The translations under genes were made by a program, and so were the position numbers. 8,391 nucleotides of DNA from Alphaproteobacteria bacterium (GTDB taxonomy: Bacteria; Pseudomonadota; Alphaproteobacteria; UBA3830), in NCBI GenBank assembly GCA_017416635.1, contig JAFQBQ010000150.1, positions 1-8,391 on the forward strand, given 5' to 3'. Positions within the stretch are counted from its first letter, which is position 1. Every line of letters begins with the position of its first letter. Positions 1-6,417 of the stretch are shown here, piece by piece. The notes under the pieces were generated by a model that saw nothing but the letters and a program-made list of their open reading frames with translations, was not told the DNA's origin and did no database searches.

Positions 1-1080
1 AACATCTTCTTGATTTATAAGAGAGCAGAACGTCGTGTTACTTGCGCTTATAAGCTCCGCGCCATCTGTAATAACAATTCCGACAGGAGCATCTTCGAAA
101 ATATGCTCGAAATATAATTTCGTCTTTCCCAGCTCTTGTACAAGCTCTTGATGCTGCTGAGCATTTCTTGTGAGAGAAAAAATTTTAAAATTATTTTCGT
201 CGTGAGCGATTCTTTTAATCAAAACTTCTACTCGCGGCTCCGCTTCCGATTTTAGACATATTTTTGTTGTCGTCGAAAACTCATCTTTATTGAGATCGAA
301 AATCGTATCCGTGTTTTCTTTGCGCAAAATATATTTTTCGAAAGGCTTCCCGACAATTTTATATTTATCCGAGCCGATGAAATACGAAAACGCATTATTG
401 CAAAACACAATATCTTCGTTTCCGTTCACGCAGACGTATCCGCAGTCGGAATGATTCAATATATCCAGCAAAAAATGACTATTGGTTTCAGGAGATTCCA
501 ATTTATTCGCAGACGGAGTCAAATCTATAATCGACCATGCCGAATATCCTCGATGATCAGGAATCGGCGAAACCGCAATTCTCCACAATGTAGAACTTTC
601 GGCATTCAGACTCATCGGAACGTCGATATGCGATTGCTTAAATCCTCCGACAGTTTTTCTCAGAGAATTAATTGCTTCCACAACATCCGGATATCGCGCA
701 AAACAATTCAAGAAATCGTCCATCGACCGAATTTTGAATCCAGAAAACAAATTCTGCGCTACTCTATTTATAAAAATGCACTTCTGAGTGTCCGAAAAAA
801 TAAAAAACGCGAAAAACGAAGTATCAAATCCGCCAGTTATGATATTTCTCTGAAAAGATACCAACGCGTTTTTGGCTTTCAGTTTTTTTATTTCGCTTGA
901 GAACGACATACATATTATTCCGACCACCAAAATCGATATTATCGAAAAATAATTTCCGTCGCTCAATGCAAGCAATATTGCAAGTATCGCGAAAAACAAA
1001 AATATTATCCAAAGCACTACTTGATACAGTGACAACTGCTTTTTTGATAAAAACTGATCGATATCAATAAAAAAATTCAT
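1..1080 (-). CDS. Membrane-bound multi-PAS sensor kinase, CckA-like, N-terminal part (3' end outside window)
   Basis: The minus frame is open from an ATG at 1080 down to base 1 with no stop, giving the first 360 residues. Residues 19-40 and 45-60 are two hydrophobic helices joined by a very short loop, followed by a charged linker (62-80). PAS-like folds follow at about 85-190 and 202-305; the second has the typical 'vcvNGNEDIVFCNNAFSYFIG' pattern in residues 217-236. A third PAS begins at about 323 with the diagnostic 'FEDAPVGIVITDG' (328-340). Such an architecture (paired N-terminal helices, serial PAS domains) is that of sensor histidine kinases, and in Alphaproteobacteria it is typical of CckA, the hybrid kinase feeding the ChpT/CtrA phosphorelay. 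The His-box, ATPase and receiver domains are not in view, so a PAS-GGDEF/EAL protein is not formally excluded. There is no clear Shine-Dalgarno before the ATG. Kinase assignment is likely; CckA identity is an inference. Confidence 0.72.
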   Translation of the reverse strand, partial: MNFFIDIDQFLSKKQLSLYQVVLWIIFLFFAILAILLALSDGNYFSIISILVVGIICMSFSSEIKKLKAKNALVSFQRNIITGGFDTSFFAFFIFSDTQKCIFINRVAQNLFSGFKIRSMDDFLNCFARYPDVVEAINSLRKTVGGFKQSHIDVPMSLNAESSTLWRIAVSPIPDHRGYSAWSIIDLTPSANKLESPETNSHFLLDILNHSDCGYVCVNGNEDIVFCNNAFSYFIGSDKYKIVGKPFEKYILRKENTDTIFDLNKDEFSTTTKICLKSEAEPRVEVLIKRIAHDENNFKIFSLTRNAQQHQELVQELGKTKLYFEHIFEDAPVGIVITDGAELISASNTTFCSLINQEDV

Positions 1081-1109
1081 TATGCGCAAAACACATTATA
1101 CGGTATTAA

Positions 1110-1137
1110 ATTATATATTAAAAAAAGATTAAGTAAA
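1110..1137 (-). promoter_or_regulatory. Possible promoter of the PAS sensor kinase gene
   Basis: On the minus strand TTTACT (1132-1137) and TATAAT (1110-1115) are separated by 16 bases and lie about 30 bases upstream of the ATG at 1080. A second TATAAT at 1095-1100 lies nearer the start and would give an almost leaderless message. In such AT-rich DNA chance matches are frequent, so which of the two is used is unclear. Confidence 0.35.
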
Positions 1138-1284
1138 ATTACAAATGAATAATCCGCGAGATAACAATGAGAATCCAGTATCCATCAAAAGGAACAACGT
1201 CTCTTTTCGCAGACAAAAAGTCCAAATTAACCATATTTAGCAAACAGCAAGCATACTGATATATAAAAATTTTTTAGTTCGCTA

Positions 1285-1311
1285 TTGACGAAAAAGTCAA
1301 AATGTTATACA
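1285..1311 (+). promoter_or_regulatory. Sigma-70-type extended -10 promoter for the 186-residue exported protein gene
   Basis: TTGACG (1285-1290, 5 of 6 consensus) is followed after 15 bases by TATACA (1306-1311). That hexamer is preceded by TG at 1303-1304, forming an extended -10 (TGnTATACA). Transcription would begin near 1318, about 30 bases before the ATG at 1348. The -35 hexamer coincides with a TTG that a long-ORF search would take as a start, so translation from 1285 is ruled out if this promoter is real. Confidence 0.6.
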
Positions 1312-1347
1312 CATGAAACAAAGGTAATTATTGTATGGAGGTTTTAT

Positions 1348-1908
1348 ATGTACAAAAATTTATTGAAGGCGTGCGCTCTTGCCGTCTTTGCTATGGGAAG
1401 CATGGAGAGTGCAGAAGCAATGAATCAGATGGGAGATGGAGGCGGTCAGCAGCAAAATCAGAATGCGGAGCGGCTCCCAGATGTTAACAGCAAGTTACAG
1501 TCGGATGTAGATGCGAAGGTTGAGGCATTTATTGAGGCGGCCGTGTTTGGTGAAAAATTTGACGCAAAGCTGCTGCAGAATATGAAGCCACAAAAACCTA
1601 CGTTTCAAAAAACTGTTAAGATTAATGTTCCTCACAATATTAAAGTTACAGCTGGAAACACAAATGCCAGTCAAGAGTTTGTCGTAGTTGGGACAAATCA
1701 TCATAAGGAGCTCGCCTATAAAGTTGATGTTTCTTTTGGCGATGCCGGTTCGAAAACGTTTACTAAAGCCACAGACGCGGCACTGGCAATTGATCAGGCC
1801 GCAGAGAAAGAGCTAAAAGTTGTCTTTTCGCTTGTAGACGATAAGTATAAAACTTCCCCTATTGATGAATATAAAACGACCGTTCAGATTGAGTTAGTCG
1901 CGCAATAG
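1348..1908 (+). CDS. Exported protein of unknown family, 186 residues, Sec signal peptide
   Basis: I do not recognise the family. The start is the ATG at 1348, with an ideal GGAGG (1337-1341) six bases upstream; the frame is open 21 codons further, but those codons overlap the promoter. Residues 1-24 form a Sec signal peptide: basic start, hydrophobic core (LKACALAVFAM) and an A-E-A cleavage site, giving a mature protein of about 162 residues. Next come a Gly/Gln/Asn-rich linker (28-40), a helical segment (44-78) and a beta-rich C-terminal domain (about 86-184). The last strand, 'EYKTTVQIELVA', resembles the closing strand of Ig-like or pilin-like beta-sandwiches, but this is only a shape resemblance. 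There are no cysteines after the signal peptide. The product is probably periplasmic or secreted. A terminator follows directly, so the gene appears largely monocistronic. Confidence 0.85.
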   Translation: MYKNLLKACALAVFAMGSMESAEAMNQMGDGGGQQQNQNAERLPDVNSKLQSDVDAKVEAFIEAAVFGEKFDAKLLQNMKPQKPTFQKTVKINVPHNIKVTAGNTNASQEFVVVGTNHHKELAYKVDVSFGDAGSKTFTKATDAALAIDQAAEKELKVVFSLVDDKYKTSPIDEYKTTVQIELVAQ

Positions 1909-1929
1909 GGATTCGTTATTTTTATGACC

Positions 1930-1960
1930 AAGGCAACGTTTAGTCGTTGCCTTTTTATTA
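1930..1960 (+). terminator. Rho-independent terminator after the 186-residue exported protein gene
   Basis: A perfect 9-bp stem, AAGGCAACG (1930-1938) with CGTTGCCTT (1945-1953), encloses a six-base loop and runs into a T-rich tract (1952-1956, then ATTAATTTT). It lies 22 bases after the stop codon. Confidence 0.88.
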
Positions 1961-1984
1961 ATTTTACAGAGAAGAGTGAGATTT

Positions 1985-3625
1985 ATGAAGAAAGTTTTGT
2001 TGTTGGCGATTTGTTCGGAACTGATGTTTTTGCCGCACGCATGTTGCATGCAGCCACCTGAAGCACAACAGGTAATTCAAAGGCAAAAGGCAAACTATCC
2101 TTTTATTGAGCCAAGTGTTCTTCAAGATATGTATAACAAAGGGAACGAGAATCAAAAGTCGTTTATTGAGAGGTTTTCTCTCGAAGATTTATATAAAGAG
2201 GTGTTACGGGAGCGAGCTCCAAGGCCAATGAATCAGGAGCAAGAGGAAGTCGGTTGGTTTGAATGGGCAGCAAACGGACTGCATAGTTGCACTGTTAGTT
2301 TAATAAATTTTGTAAAGAAGGGGGAAAGGTGGTTTAACGATAAGAATACGAGCGAATTGCTAGGTATGTTTTTATCTGCTTACGAGAAGCTATCTGACAA
2401 TACACATTCTCCGACAGAACAGCGGTCTCCAGAGTCAAGACAACCGTCAATGGATATGATCCGAGCATCAGACAAAGATCATTTATTTGCTTTTGCGGCC
2501 GGGAGATACATTGACAACTTGATAAAATCCGTGAAGGGACAGTATTCGCTTGTTCAAGTGCAAAGAAATGTCGATATTTCAGCCATAGGATTCGATGGCG
2601 TTCGGTTTAGGAGGCTAGATAATTCCCTGCCAACTCAAGATATCGAGGGTTTGCAGCAAGTTACAGAAGCCTTTGGCGTGGGTAATGCTGAAAATGTAGG
2701 AGCCGCGTTATTAACTCTGCAGCAAAGCGAAATGAGCAACTCCCAGGTAGCCCAGTTGGTCAGAGCTGCAAGCCAAGTGATTACTCAGGTTAGTAACGAA
2801 CTTAGCGATCTTCGGAGCAGACTGGAGACAGTAGAGAATAATCAAAGTCACCCGCGTACAAATGAACCTGTTGAAGAATCGAGTCGGCAAGAGGTAACAA
2901 ATTACAGATTAAGTGATATCGTAACGATCGCAAGTGGGGCAGTATGTCAAAGCAAAGACAAGGTTTGGCTGGACGGTAATTGTCTGTTAAAAATTAATAT
3001 GAGTTCGGTTAACTATTTGTTGTCTGCCAATTTTGTCGATGGAGTGTTGGATCTTAGCAAAGCGATACGCGTCACTAAAGGAAACAATTTTAAAGAATTC
3101 GGTCCTTTCGACCTAGGGAGCTACATTAGCTTGATGAGAAAGCAGACAAACTTGCTTGATTTTAGGGATTTGAATTTTGTAAAAATCGAAGAAAATTTTA
3201 CGTATGCGGCTTTTTGTTCTGAGTCTAATATGATTTATCTTGAAGAAAGAAGAGCGGCTTTGGGTCAGCACGTAAGATCAGATAGCTTATCATTGCATGG
3301 CTTTGGCTTTTTTCTGGAAAAAAAAGATAAGTGGTCAATAAGATCTGGGGAATTCGCAGGAAATTTTATATCAGGTTTTCGCGTCCTCGATATCAGCAAA
3401 AAAGGATGGACTGATGGTACTTTCGATAACATGGGTAATGAGTTTTACAACGGTTTCATGCGTGATGATGAAGGAAAGATATTTCAGGTGAAAGATGGAC
3501 AGAAGTTACCTCACAACGGATATCTTACCGATGCGCTTGGTGTTAAGCACAATGTAGTTGACGGAAACGCAGCGGAAGTTGTAGAAGAGATTGAGGATCC
3601 ATCAGAGAACTCGATTACCAATTAA
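1985..3625 (+). CDS. Exported protein of unknown family with coiled coil, 546 residues
   Basis: I do not recognise the family. I chose the ATG at 1985 because it begins directly with a signal peptide (MKKVLLLAIC) and has a GTGAG purine stretch just upstream; a GTG at 1976 would add only three residues. The hydrophobic N terminus ends in PHACC (17-21). The cysteine pair does not fit a standard lipobox, so lipoprotein status is doubtful. Visible parts are a charged helical region (25-80), an amphipathic stretch with W91, W94 and W116, a polar Ser/Pro/Gln-rich linker (138-156), a helical region (165-190), a coiled coil at about 245-287 rich in V/L/Q, a polar break (288-303), and a mixed alpha/beta C-terminal part (305-520) ending in an acidic tail. 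Five C-terminal Gly-aromatic segments (438-520) could be short beta hairpins. Spacing from the previous gene is 76 bases across a terminator. No catalytic motif is evident. Secretion is likely; an effector or surface role is speculation. Confidence 0.83.
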   Translation: MKKVLLLAICSELMFLPHACCMQPPEAQQVIQRQKANYPFIEPSVLQDMYNKGNENQKSFIERFSLEDLYKEVLRERAPRPMNQEQEEVGWFEWAANGLHSCTVSLINFVKKGERWFNDKNTSELLGMFLSAYEKLSDNTHSPTEQRSPESRQPSMDMIRASDKDHLFAFAAGRYIDNLIKSVKGQYSLVQVQRNVDISAIGFDGVRFRRLDNSLPTQDIEGLQQVTEAFGVGNAENVGAALLTLQQSEMSNSQVAQLVRAASQVITQVSNELSDLRSRLETVENNQSHPRTNEPVEESSRQEVTNYRLSDIVTIASGAVCQSKDKVWLDGNCLLKINMSSVNYLLSANFVDGVLDLSKAIRVTKGNNFKEFGPFDLGSYISLMRKQTNLLDFRDLNFVKIEENFTYAAFCSESNMIYLEERRAALGQHVRSDSLSLHGFGFFLEKKDKWSIRSGEFAGNFISGFRVLDISKKGWTDGTFDNMGNEFYNGFMRDDEGKIFQVKDGQKLPHNGYLTDALGVKHNVVDGNAAEVVEEIEDPSENSITN

Positions 3626-3650
3626 AAGATTTCAATTTCATTCGAAAAAT

Positions 3651-3686
3651 AGCTCTCGCGATGAAAAAAATCACGAGAGTTTTTTT
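3651..3686 (+). terminator. Rho-independent terminator after the 546-residue exported protein gene
   Basis: CTCTCG (3653-3658) pairs with CGAGAG (3674-3679). The stem continues inward past a C/A mismatch with GAT/ATC, leaves an A-rich loop, and is followed by seven T residues (3680-3686). It lies 25 bases after the stop codon. Confidence 0.9.
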
Positions 3687-3698
3687 GTGCGATTTTTC

Positions 3699-3726
3699 TT
3701 GCAAATGCAAACGAATGTTGTACAAT
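3699..3726 (+). promoter_or_regulatory. Promoter of tRNA-Arg
   Basis: TTGCAA (3699-3704) and TACAAT (3721-3726) are spaced by 16 bases and end 16 bases before the mature tRNA 5' end. This fits a dedicated promoter just downstream of the preceding terminator. Confidence 0.6.
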
Positions 3727-3742
3727 GAGCCGTTTCAGAATT

Positions 3743-3819
3743 GCGTCCTTAGCTCAGCTGGATAGAGCGTCGGCCTTCTAAGCCGCAGGTCGTGGGTTCG
3801 AATCCTACAGGGCGCACCA
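3743..3819 (+). tRNA. tRNA-Arg (anticodon UCU), CCA encoded
   Basis: A full cloverleaf can be folded. The acceptor stem is GCGTCCT (3743-3749) with AGGGCGC (3809-3815), containing one G-U pair. The D stem is GCTC/GAGC (3752-3755 and 3765-3768). The anticodon stem CGGC/GCCG surrounds the loop CTTCTAA (3775-3781), with anticodon TCT at 3777-3779 reading AGA. The T arm is GTGGG-TTCGAAT-CCTAC (3792-3808). The discriminator A (3816) and a genomically encoded CCA (3817-3819) finish the molecule. The outermost anticodon-stem pair (T3770/C3786) is mismatched. The gene stands alone and transcribes toward xerD. Confidence 0.96.
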
Positions 3820-3927
3820 TTGAAAGTTCAGGTCTTCGAAAATTTAAAGAGTCTGTGATTTAGTTTTGGTACGTAAAGTGGAATTTCACGAAATTTATCG
3901 TTAATCGCATTTGATATAGAGAAATTT

Positions 3928-4806
3928 TTATTTTCTTATATTGTCCTCTTTAGCTAGAGGATGAAATTTTTTTACGACTTCTTTCAATCTCGCGCGACTA
4001 ACATGGGTGTAAATCTCCGTTGTTGTAATATCTCGATGCCCAAGCATTTTTTTCACGCTCAATAAATCCGCACCATGATCTAAAATGTGCGTCGCGAAGG
4101 CATGCCTCAATACGTGAGGAGAAATTTTAGAAACATCAACTCCTGAAATTTTCGCTAAATATTTTAGTATCTGAAAAATTCGCTGACGTGTTATGTGCTT
4201 TTCAGGATGAACCGACGGAAATAACCACACCGAACCCGTTTGCGAAAAATTTATTTGATTGAGCAACTCAACGACCTTATGCGCCATCGGAATAATCCGC
4301 TCTTTTCTCCCCTTCCCTACTACTCTGATGAATTTATCCTCAACGAAGGAATTTATTTTTAACGAAATTAGCTCACTCACGCGCAAACCACTTCCATACA
4401 ACAAATATAGAATCAATTCTGCACGAACTTGCTCGTCACAATTCAAACTATAAGTGGCATCGATTAATTTAGATACTGTTTCTTCGTCCACAATTTTCGG
4501 TAGCGCACGCCGATATTTCGGCTGACGAATGAAAGTCATCGGATCTTTTTTTATAACTTCCTCTGCGACTAAAAACTTAAAAAATTGGCGCAGAGCCGAC
4601 AACTTTCTGCGAATCGAAGAAACTTGAAATTTTCTGTCGTGCAAATTATTCAAATATTCGTTAATTAAGCTTTCGTCGACATTTTGAGCATCTTCCGTAT
4701 ATTTTACAAAATCCTCTAAATCCAAAACATACGATTGCACAGTATTCGGAGATGCGTTGCGCTCGCTTTTCAAGTATTCAAGAAATAATCCAATATATTC
4801 TTGCAT
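3928..4806 (-). CDS. xerD: Site-specific tyrosine recombinase XerD
   Basis: The 292-residue length matches the XerC/XerD family. Residues 1-85 form the SAM-like core-binding domain, with the family pattern 'YLKSERNASPNTVQSY' (11-26). The catalytic domain (about 105-280) contains all expected active-site residues: R142 (GSGLRVSEL), K165 (GKGRKER), H231 and R234 (SPHVLRHAFATH), H257 (MLGHRDITTT) and the nucleophile Y266 (IYTHV). The closing 'KKFHPLAK' and 'LDHGADLLSVKKMLGH' favour XerD over XerC. XerD acts with XerC at dif, under FtsK, to resolve chromosome dimers at division. The start is coupled to a short upstream gene whose TGA lies one base before this ATG; no separate Shine-Dalgarno is seen. 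It is intact and, despite the neighbouring tRNA, looks like the housekeeping enzyme rather than a phage integrase. Confidence 0.92.
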   Translation of the reverse strand: MQEYIGLFLEYLKSERNASPNTVQSYVLDLEDFVKYTEDAQNVDESLINEYLNNLHDRKFQVSSIRRKLSALRQFFKFLVAEEVIKKDPMTFIRQPKYRRALPKIVDEETVSKLIDATYSLNCDEQVRAELILYLLYGSGLRVSELISLKINSFVEDKFIRVVGKGRKERIIPMAHKVVELLNQINFSQTGSVWLFPSVHPEKHITRQRIFQILKYLAKISGVDVSKISPHVLRHAFATHILDHGADLLSVKKMLGHRDITTTEIYTHVSRARLKEVVKKFHPLAKEDNIRK

Positions 4807-4807
4807 T

Positions 4808-4951
4808 TCAGTCGGACTGAACAGGGATGGACTTTACGACCTCCTGAGGCTGAAAAGGAACGCCGATTGTCAACGCAGCTACAACAGCTCCTAAAAGAAT
4901 CAAGCCGCCAACGCCTATAAACATAAAAAAAGATTTCATCCTCTTTACCAT
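4808..4951 (-). CDS. Small single-helix membrane protein upstream of xerD, 47 residues
   Basis: The frame starts at ATG 4951 and ends with TGA (4808-4810), leaving one base before the xerD start, so the two genes should be translationally coupled. The protein has a basic N terminus (MVKRMK), one hydrophobic helix at about 8-31 (FFMFIGVGGLILLGAVVAAL), and a short polar, proline-containing tail with a negatively charged end, predicted to face the periplasm. Short one-helix proteins with a Pro-rich tail ending in a 'V.K.IP' type motif occur next to xerD in other Alphaproteobacteria as far as I recall; this was not checked. The GGAG before the first ATG is only one base away and an AGAGG abuts the second ATG (4939), so the exact start is uncertain. 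Its function is unknown. Confidence 0.62.
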   Translation of the reverse strand: MVKRMKSFFMFIGVGGLILLGAVVAALTIGVPFQPQEVVKSIPVQSD

Positions 4952-5077
4952 GCTCCAGAATATCAATATAATGCCTTTATTATAATATAAGGAATAAAAA
5001 AGTACTACATGCCTGATAGTCGATCGTGCGGTTTTTTTTACTCACTTTTCCGGATTACAGTAAAAAGTGGGGGTTAA
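4952..5077. promoter_or_regulatory. Divergent promoter region between the xerD unit and the CNNM transporter gene
   Basis: This short spacer serves two genes pointing away from each other. ATTATAAT at 4979-4986 gives a TATAAT on both strands (minus 4979-4984, plus 4981-4986), and a further TATAAT lies at 4967-4972 on the plus strand. No good -35 boxes accompany them. Just before the CNNM start, CACTTTT (5043-5049) can pair with AAAAGTG (5063-5069) to form a 7-bp stem whose 3' arm overlaps the purine-rich ribosome binding stretch. Assignments are tentative. Confidence 0.4.
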
Positions 5078-6409
5078 GTGGTACATATAAGTTTTGTTCT
5101 AGGAACTATTTTCCTGTTATTTCTGGCCGCGTTCTTGTCCGGTGCGGAAACTGCGATAACGGGAGCATCCCGGGCTCATTTATTTCATTTAGCGAAAAAA
5201 GGAGATGAGCGAGCGAAAAAGGTTTTACAGCTGCAAGATGACATGTCTTTGTCGATTGAGACTATTCTTGTGCTGAATCAACTTGTTTCGTTTATCATTC
5301 CGACGATAAGCGCTTGGTACTCTTTTCACTATTTGTCCCCGACGCAGGGAACCATTTGCACAACTATTGTCGCGTTGTTAATAGTTGTTTACGCAGAGAT
5401 TTGTCCGAAAATGATTGCGATTCGTTTTATTATCCCTTTTTCTCTTTTTGTCGCGCATCCGATAAAAGTTGCAATCGATGTGATTAGAAGCGTAACGAAG
5501 ATTTTGGAAAAATGCGCAAAACTTTCCTTAAGATTAATCGGTGTTCGCATTAATGAAAAAAATACCGGCGACGCATCGGATGAAGAGTTGCGCGGAGCGA
5601 TCGAAATGCACGCAGTAGGCGGCGATGAAGAAGAAGCTCAGAAGAAAAGTATGCTGAAAAGCATTCTGGATTTGGAAGATGTTCCTGTAAATCAGGCGAT
5701 GGTTCATCGCAAACATTTGCGCACTCTGAATGCATCGCTATCCATTGATGAAATGGCGAAAGAAATTACGAATTGCCCTTTTTCTCGTATTCCTCTATGG
5801 AAAGATAATCCTGAAAATATTATCGGCATTTTAAAAGTAAAAACTTTTTTCCGTGCATTGCAGCTTAACAATGGAGATACTAAAAATATCAAGATTTCCA
5901 GTTTGATTGCCGCGCCGTGGTACATTCCTGAAACGACTACGCTACTTGAGCAGCTTCAGAATTTTAAAAAGAAAGGCGAACATTTTTCTTTGGTCGTCGA
6001 TGAGTACGGGGATCTGTTGGGATGCATCACGCTTGAAGATATTTTGGAAGAAATCGTCGGAGAAATCGTGGATGAATACGATAATAGGGATATGGCGGAC
6101 GATGTAAAAATTCAGCCTGACGGAAGCGTCTTGATAAACGGAGCAATGCCGATTCGCGATTTAAATCGACAGTTTGATTGGAATATTCCTGAAAAAACAG
6201 CATCGACAATTGCCGGATTTATAATGTACGAAGTTAGAAAAATTCCTGATGTCGGACAAGTTTATATGCTGGCAGGACTAAAAATGGAAATTTTAAGGCG
6301 GCAAAGAAATCAAATCGTAATGGTTCGAGTTACTCCGGCTGCCCCAGCGGTACCTGACGAAAATTTAGAAAAAGCTTCCGAATCCCCAGAGTTCAAACAA
6401 GAAGATTAA
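5078..6409 (+). CDS. CNNM/CBS-domain transporter of the CorC/HlyC-type divalent cation efflux family
   Basis: 443 residues, normal for the family. The CNNM (DUF21) membrane domain spans about 1-150 with helices near 4-23, 60-84, 92-112 and 115-137. It has the typical 'FLSGAETAITGASRAHL' (19-35) and 'YAEICPKMIA' (105-114), a variant of the usual G-E-x-x-P-K motif. A CBS pair follows (about 203-330), with 'FSRIPLW' (235-241) and the highly characteristic 'VVDEYGDLLGCITLEDILEE' (306-325). The C-terminal CorC_HlyC domain covers about 340-420, followed by a disordered acidic tail. Members are inner-membrane proteins linked to Mg2+/Co2+ export and are often labelled 'hemolysin' without good reason. 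The GTG start at 5078 directly follows an in-frame TAA and has GTGGGGG (5067-5073) four bases upstream. The gene converges with the next one across only eight bases. Confidence 0.9.
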   Translation: MVHISFVLGTIFLLFLAAFLSGAETAITGASRAHLFHLAKKGDERAKKVLQLQDDMSLSIETILVLNQLVSFIIPTISAWYSFHYLSPTQGTICTTIVALLIVVYAEICPKMIAIRFIIPFSLFVAHPIKVAIDVIRSVTKILEKCAKLSLRLIGVRINEKNTGDASDEELRGAIEMHAVGGDEEEAQKKSMLKSILDLEDVPVNQAMVHRKHLRTLNASLSIDEMAKEITNCPFSRIPLWKDNPENIIGILKVKTFFRALQLNNGDTKNIKISSLIAAPWYIPETTTLLEQLQNFKKKGEHFSLVVDEYGDLLGCITLEDILEEIVGEIVDEYDNRDMADDVKIQPDGSVLINGAMPIRDLNRQFDWNIPEKTASTIAGFIMYEVRKIPDVGQVYMLAGLKMEILRRQRNQIVMVRVTPAAPAVPDENLEKASESPEFKQED

Positions 6410-6417
6410 GCAATTTA

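Noticed and set aside
451..900. 149-codon plus-strand frame
   Set aside because: It lies antisense to the clear PAS kinase coding sequence and has an Arg-rich composition typical of a shadow frame.
1145..1240. 31-codon plus-strand frame (ATG at 1145) in the spacer before the exported-protein promoter
   Set aside because: No ribosome binding site, very short, no recognisable composition; an antisense frame of the same size (minus, 1139-1234) overlaps it, so neither can be supported.
1285..1347. Upstream TTG start extending the 186-residue protein by 21 residues
   Set aside because: The region contains the -35/-10 promoter, and the ATG at 1348 has an ideal GGAGG and begins the signal peptide.
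3820..3927. Possible terminator between tRNA-Arg and xerD
   Set aside because: Only weak inverted repeats (for example around GTGGAATTTCAC) without a T-run in a suitable place were found; nothing else is recognisable here.
3743..4806. Tyrosine recombinase next to a tRNA gene, as at genomic-island attachment sites
   Set aside because: The recombinase matches XerD in length, motifs and C terminus and is coupled to a small membrane protein gene. The tRNA 3' end is not repeated in the window, so there is no att pair.
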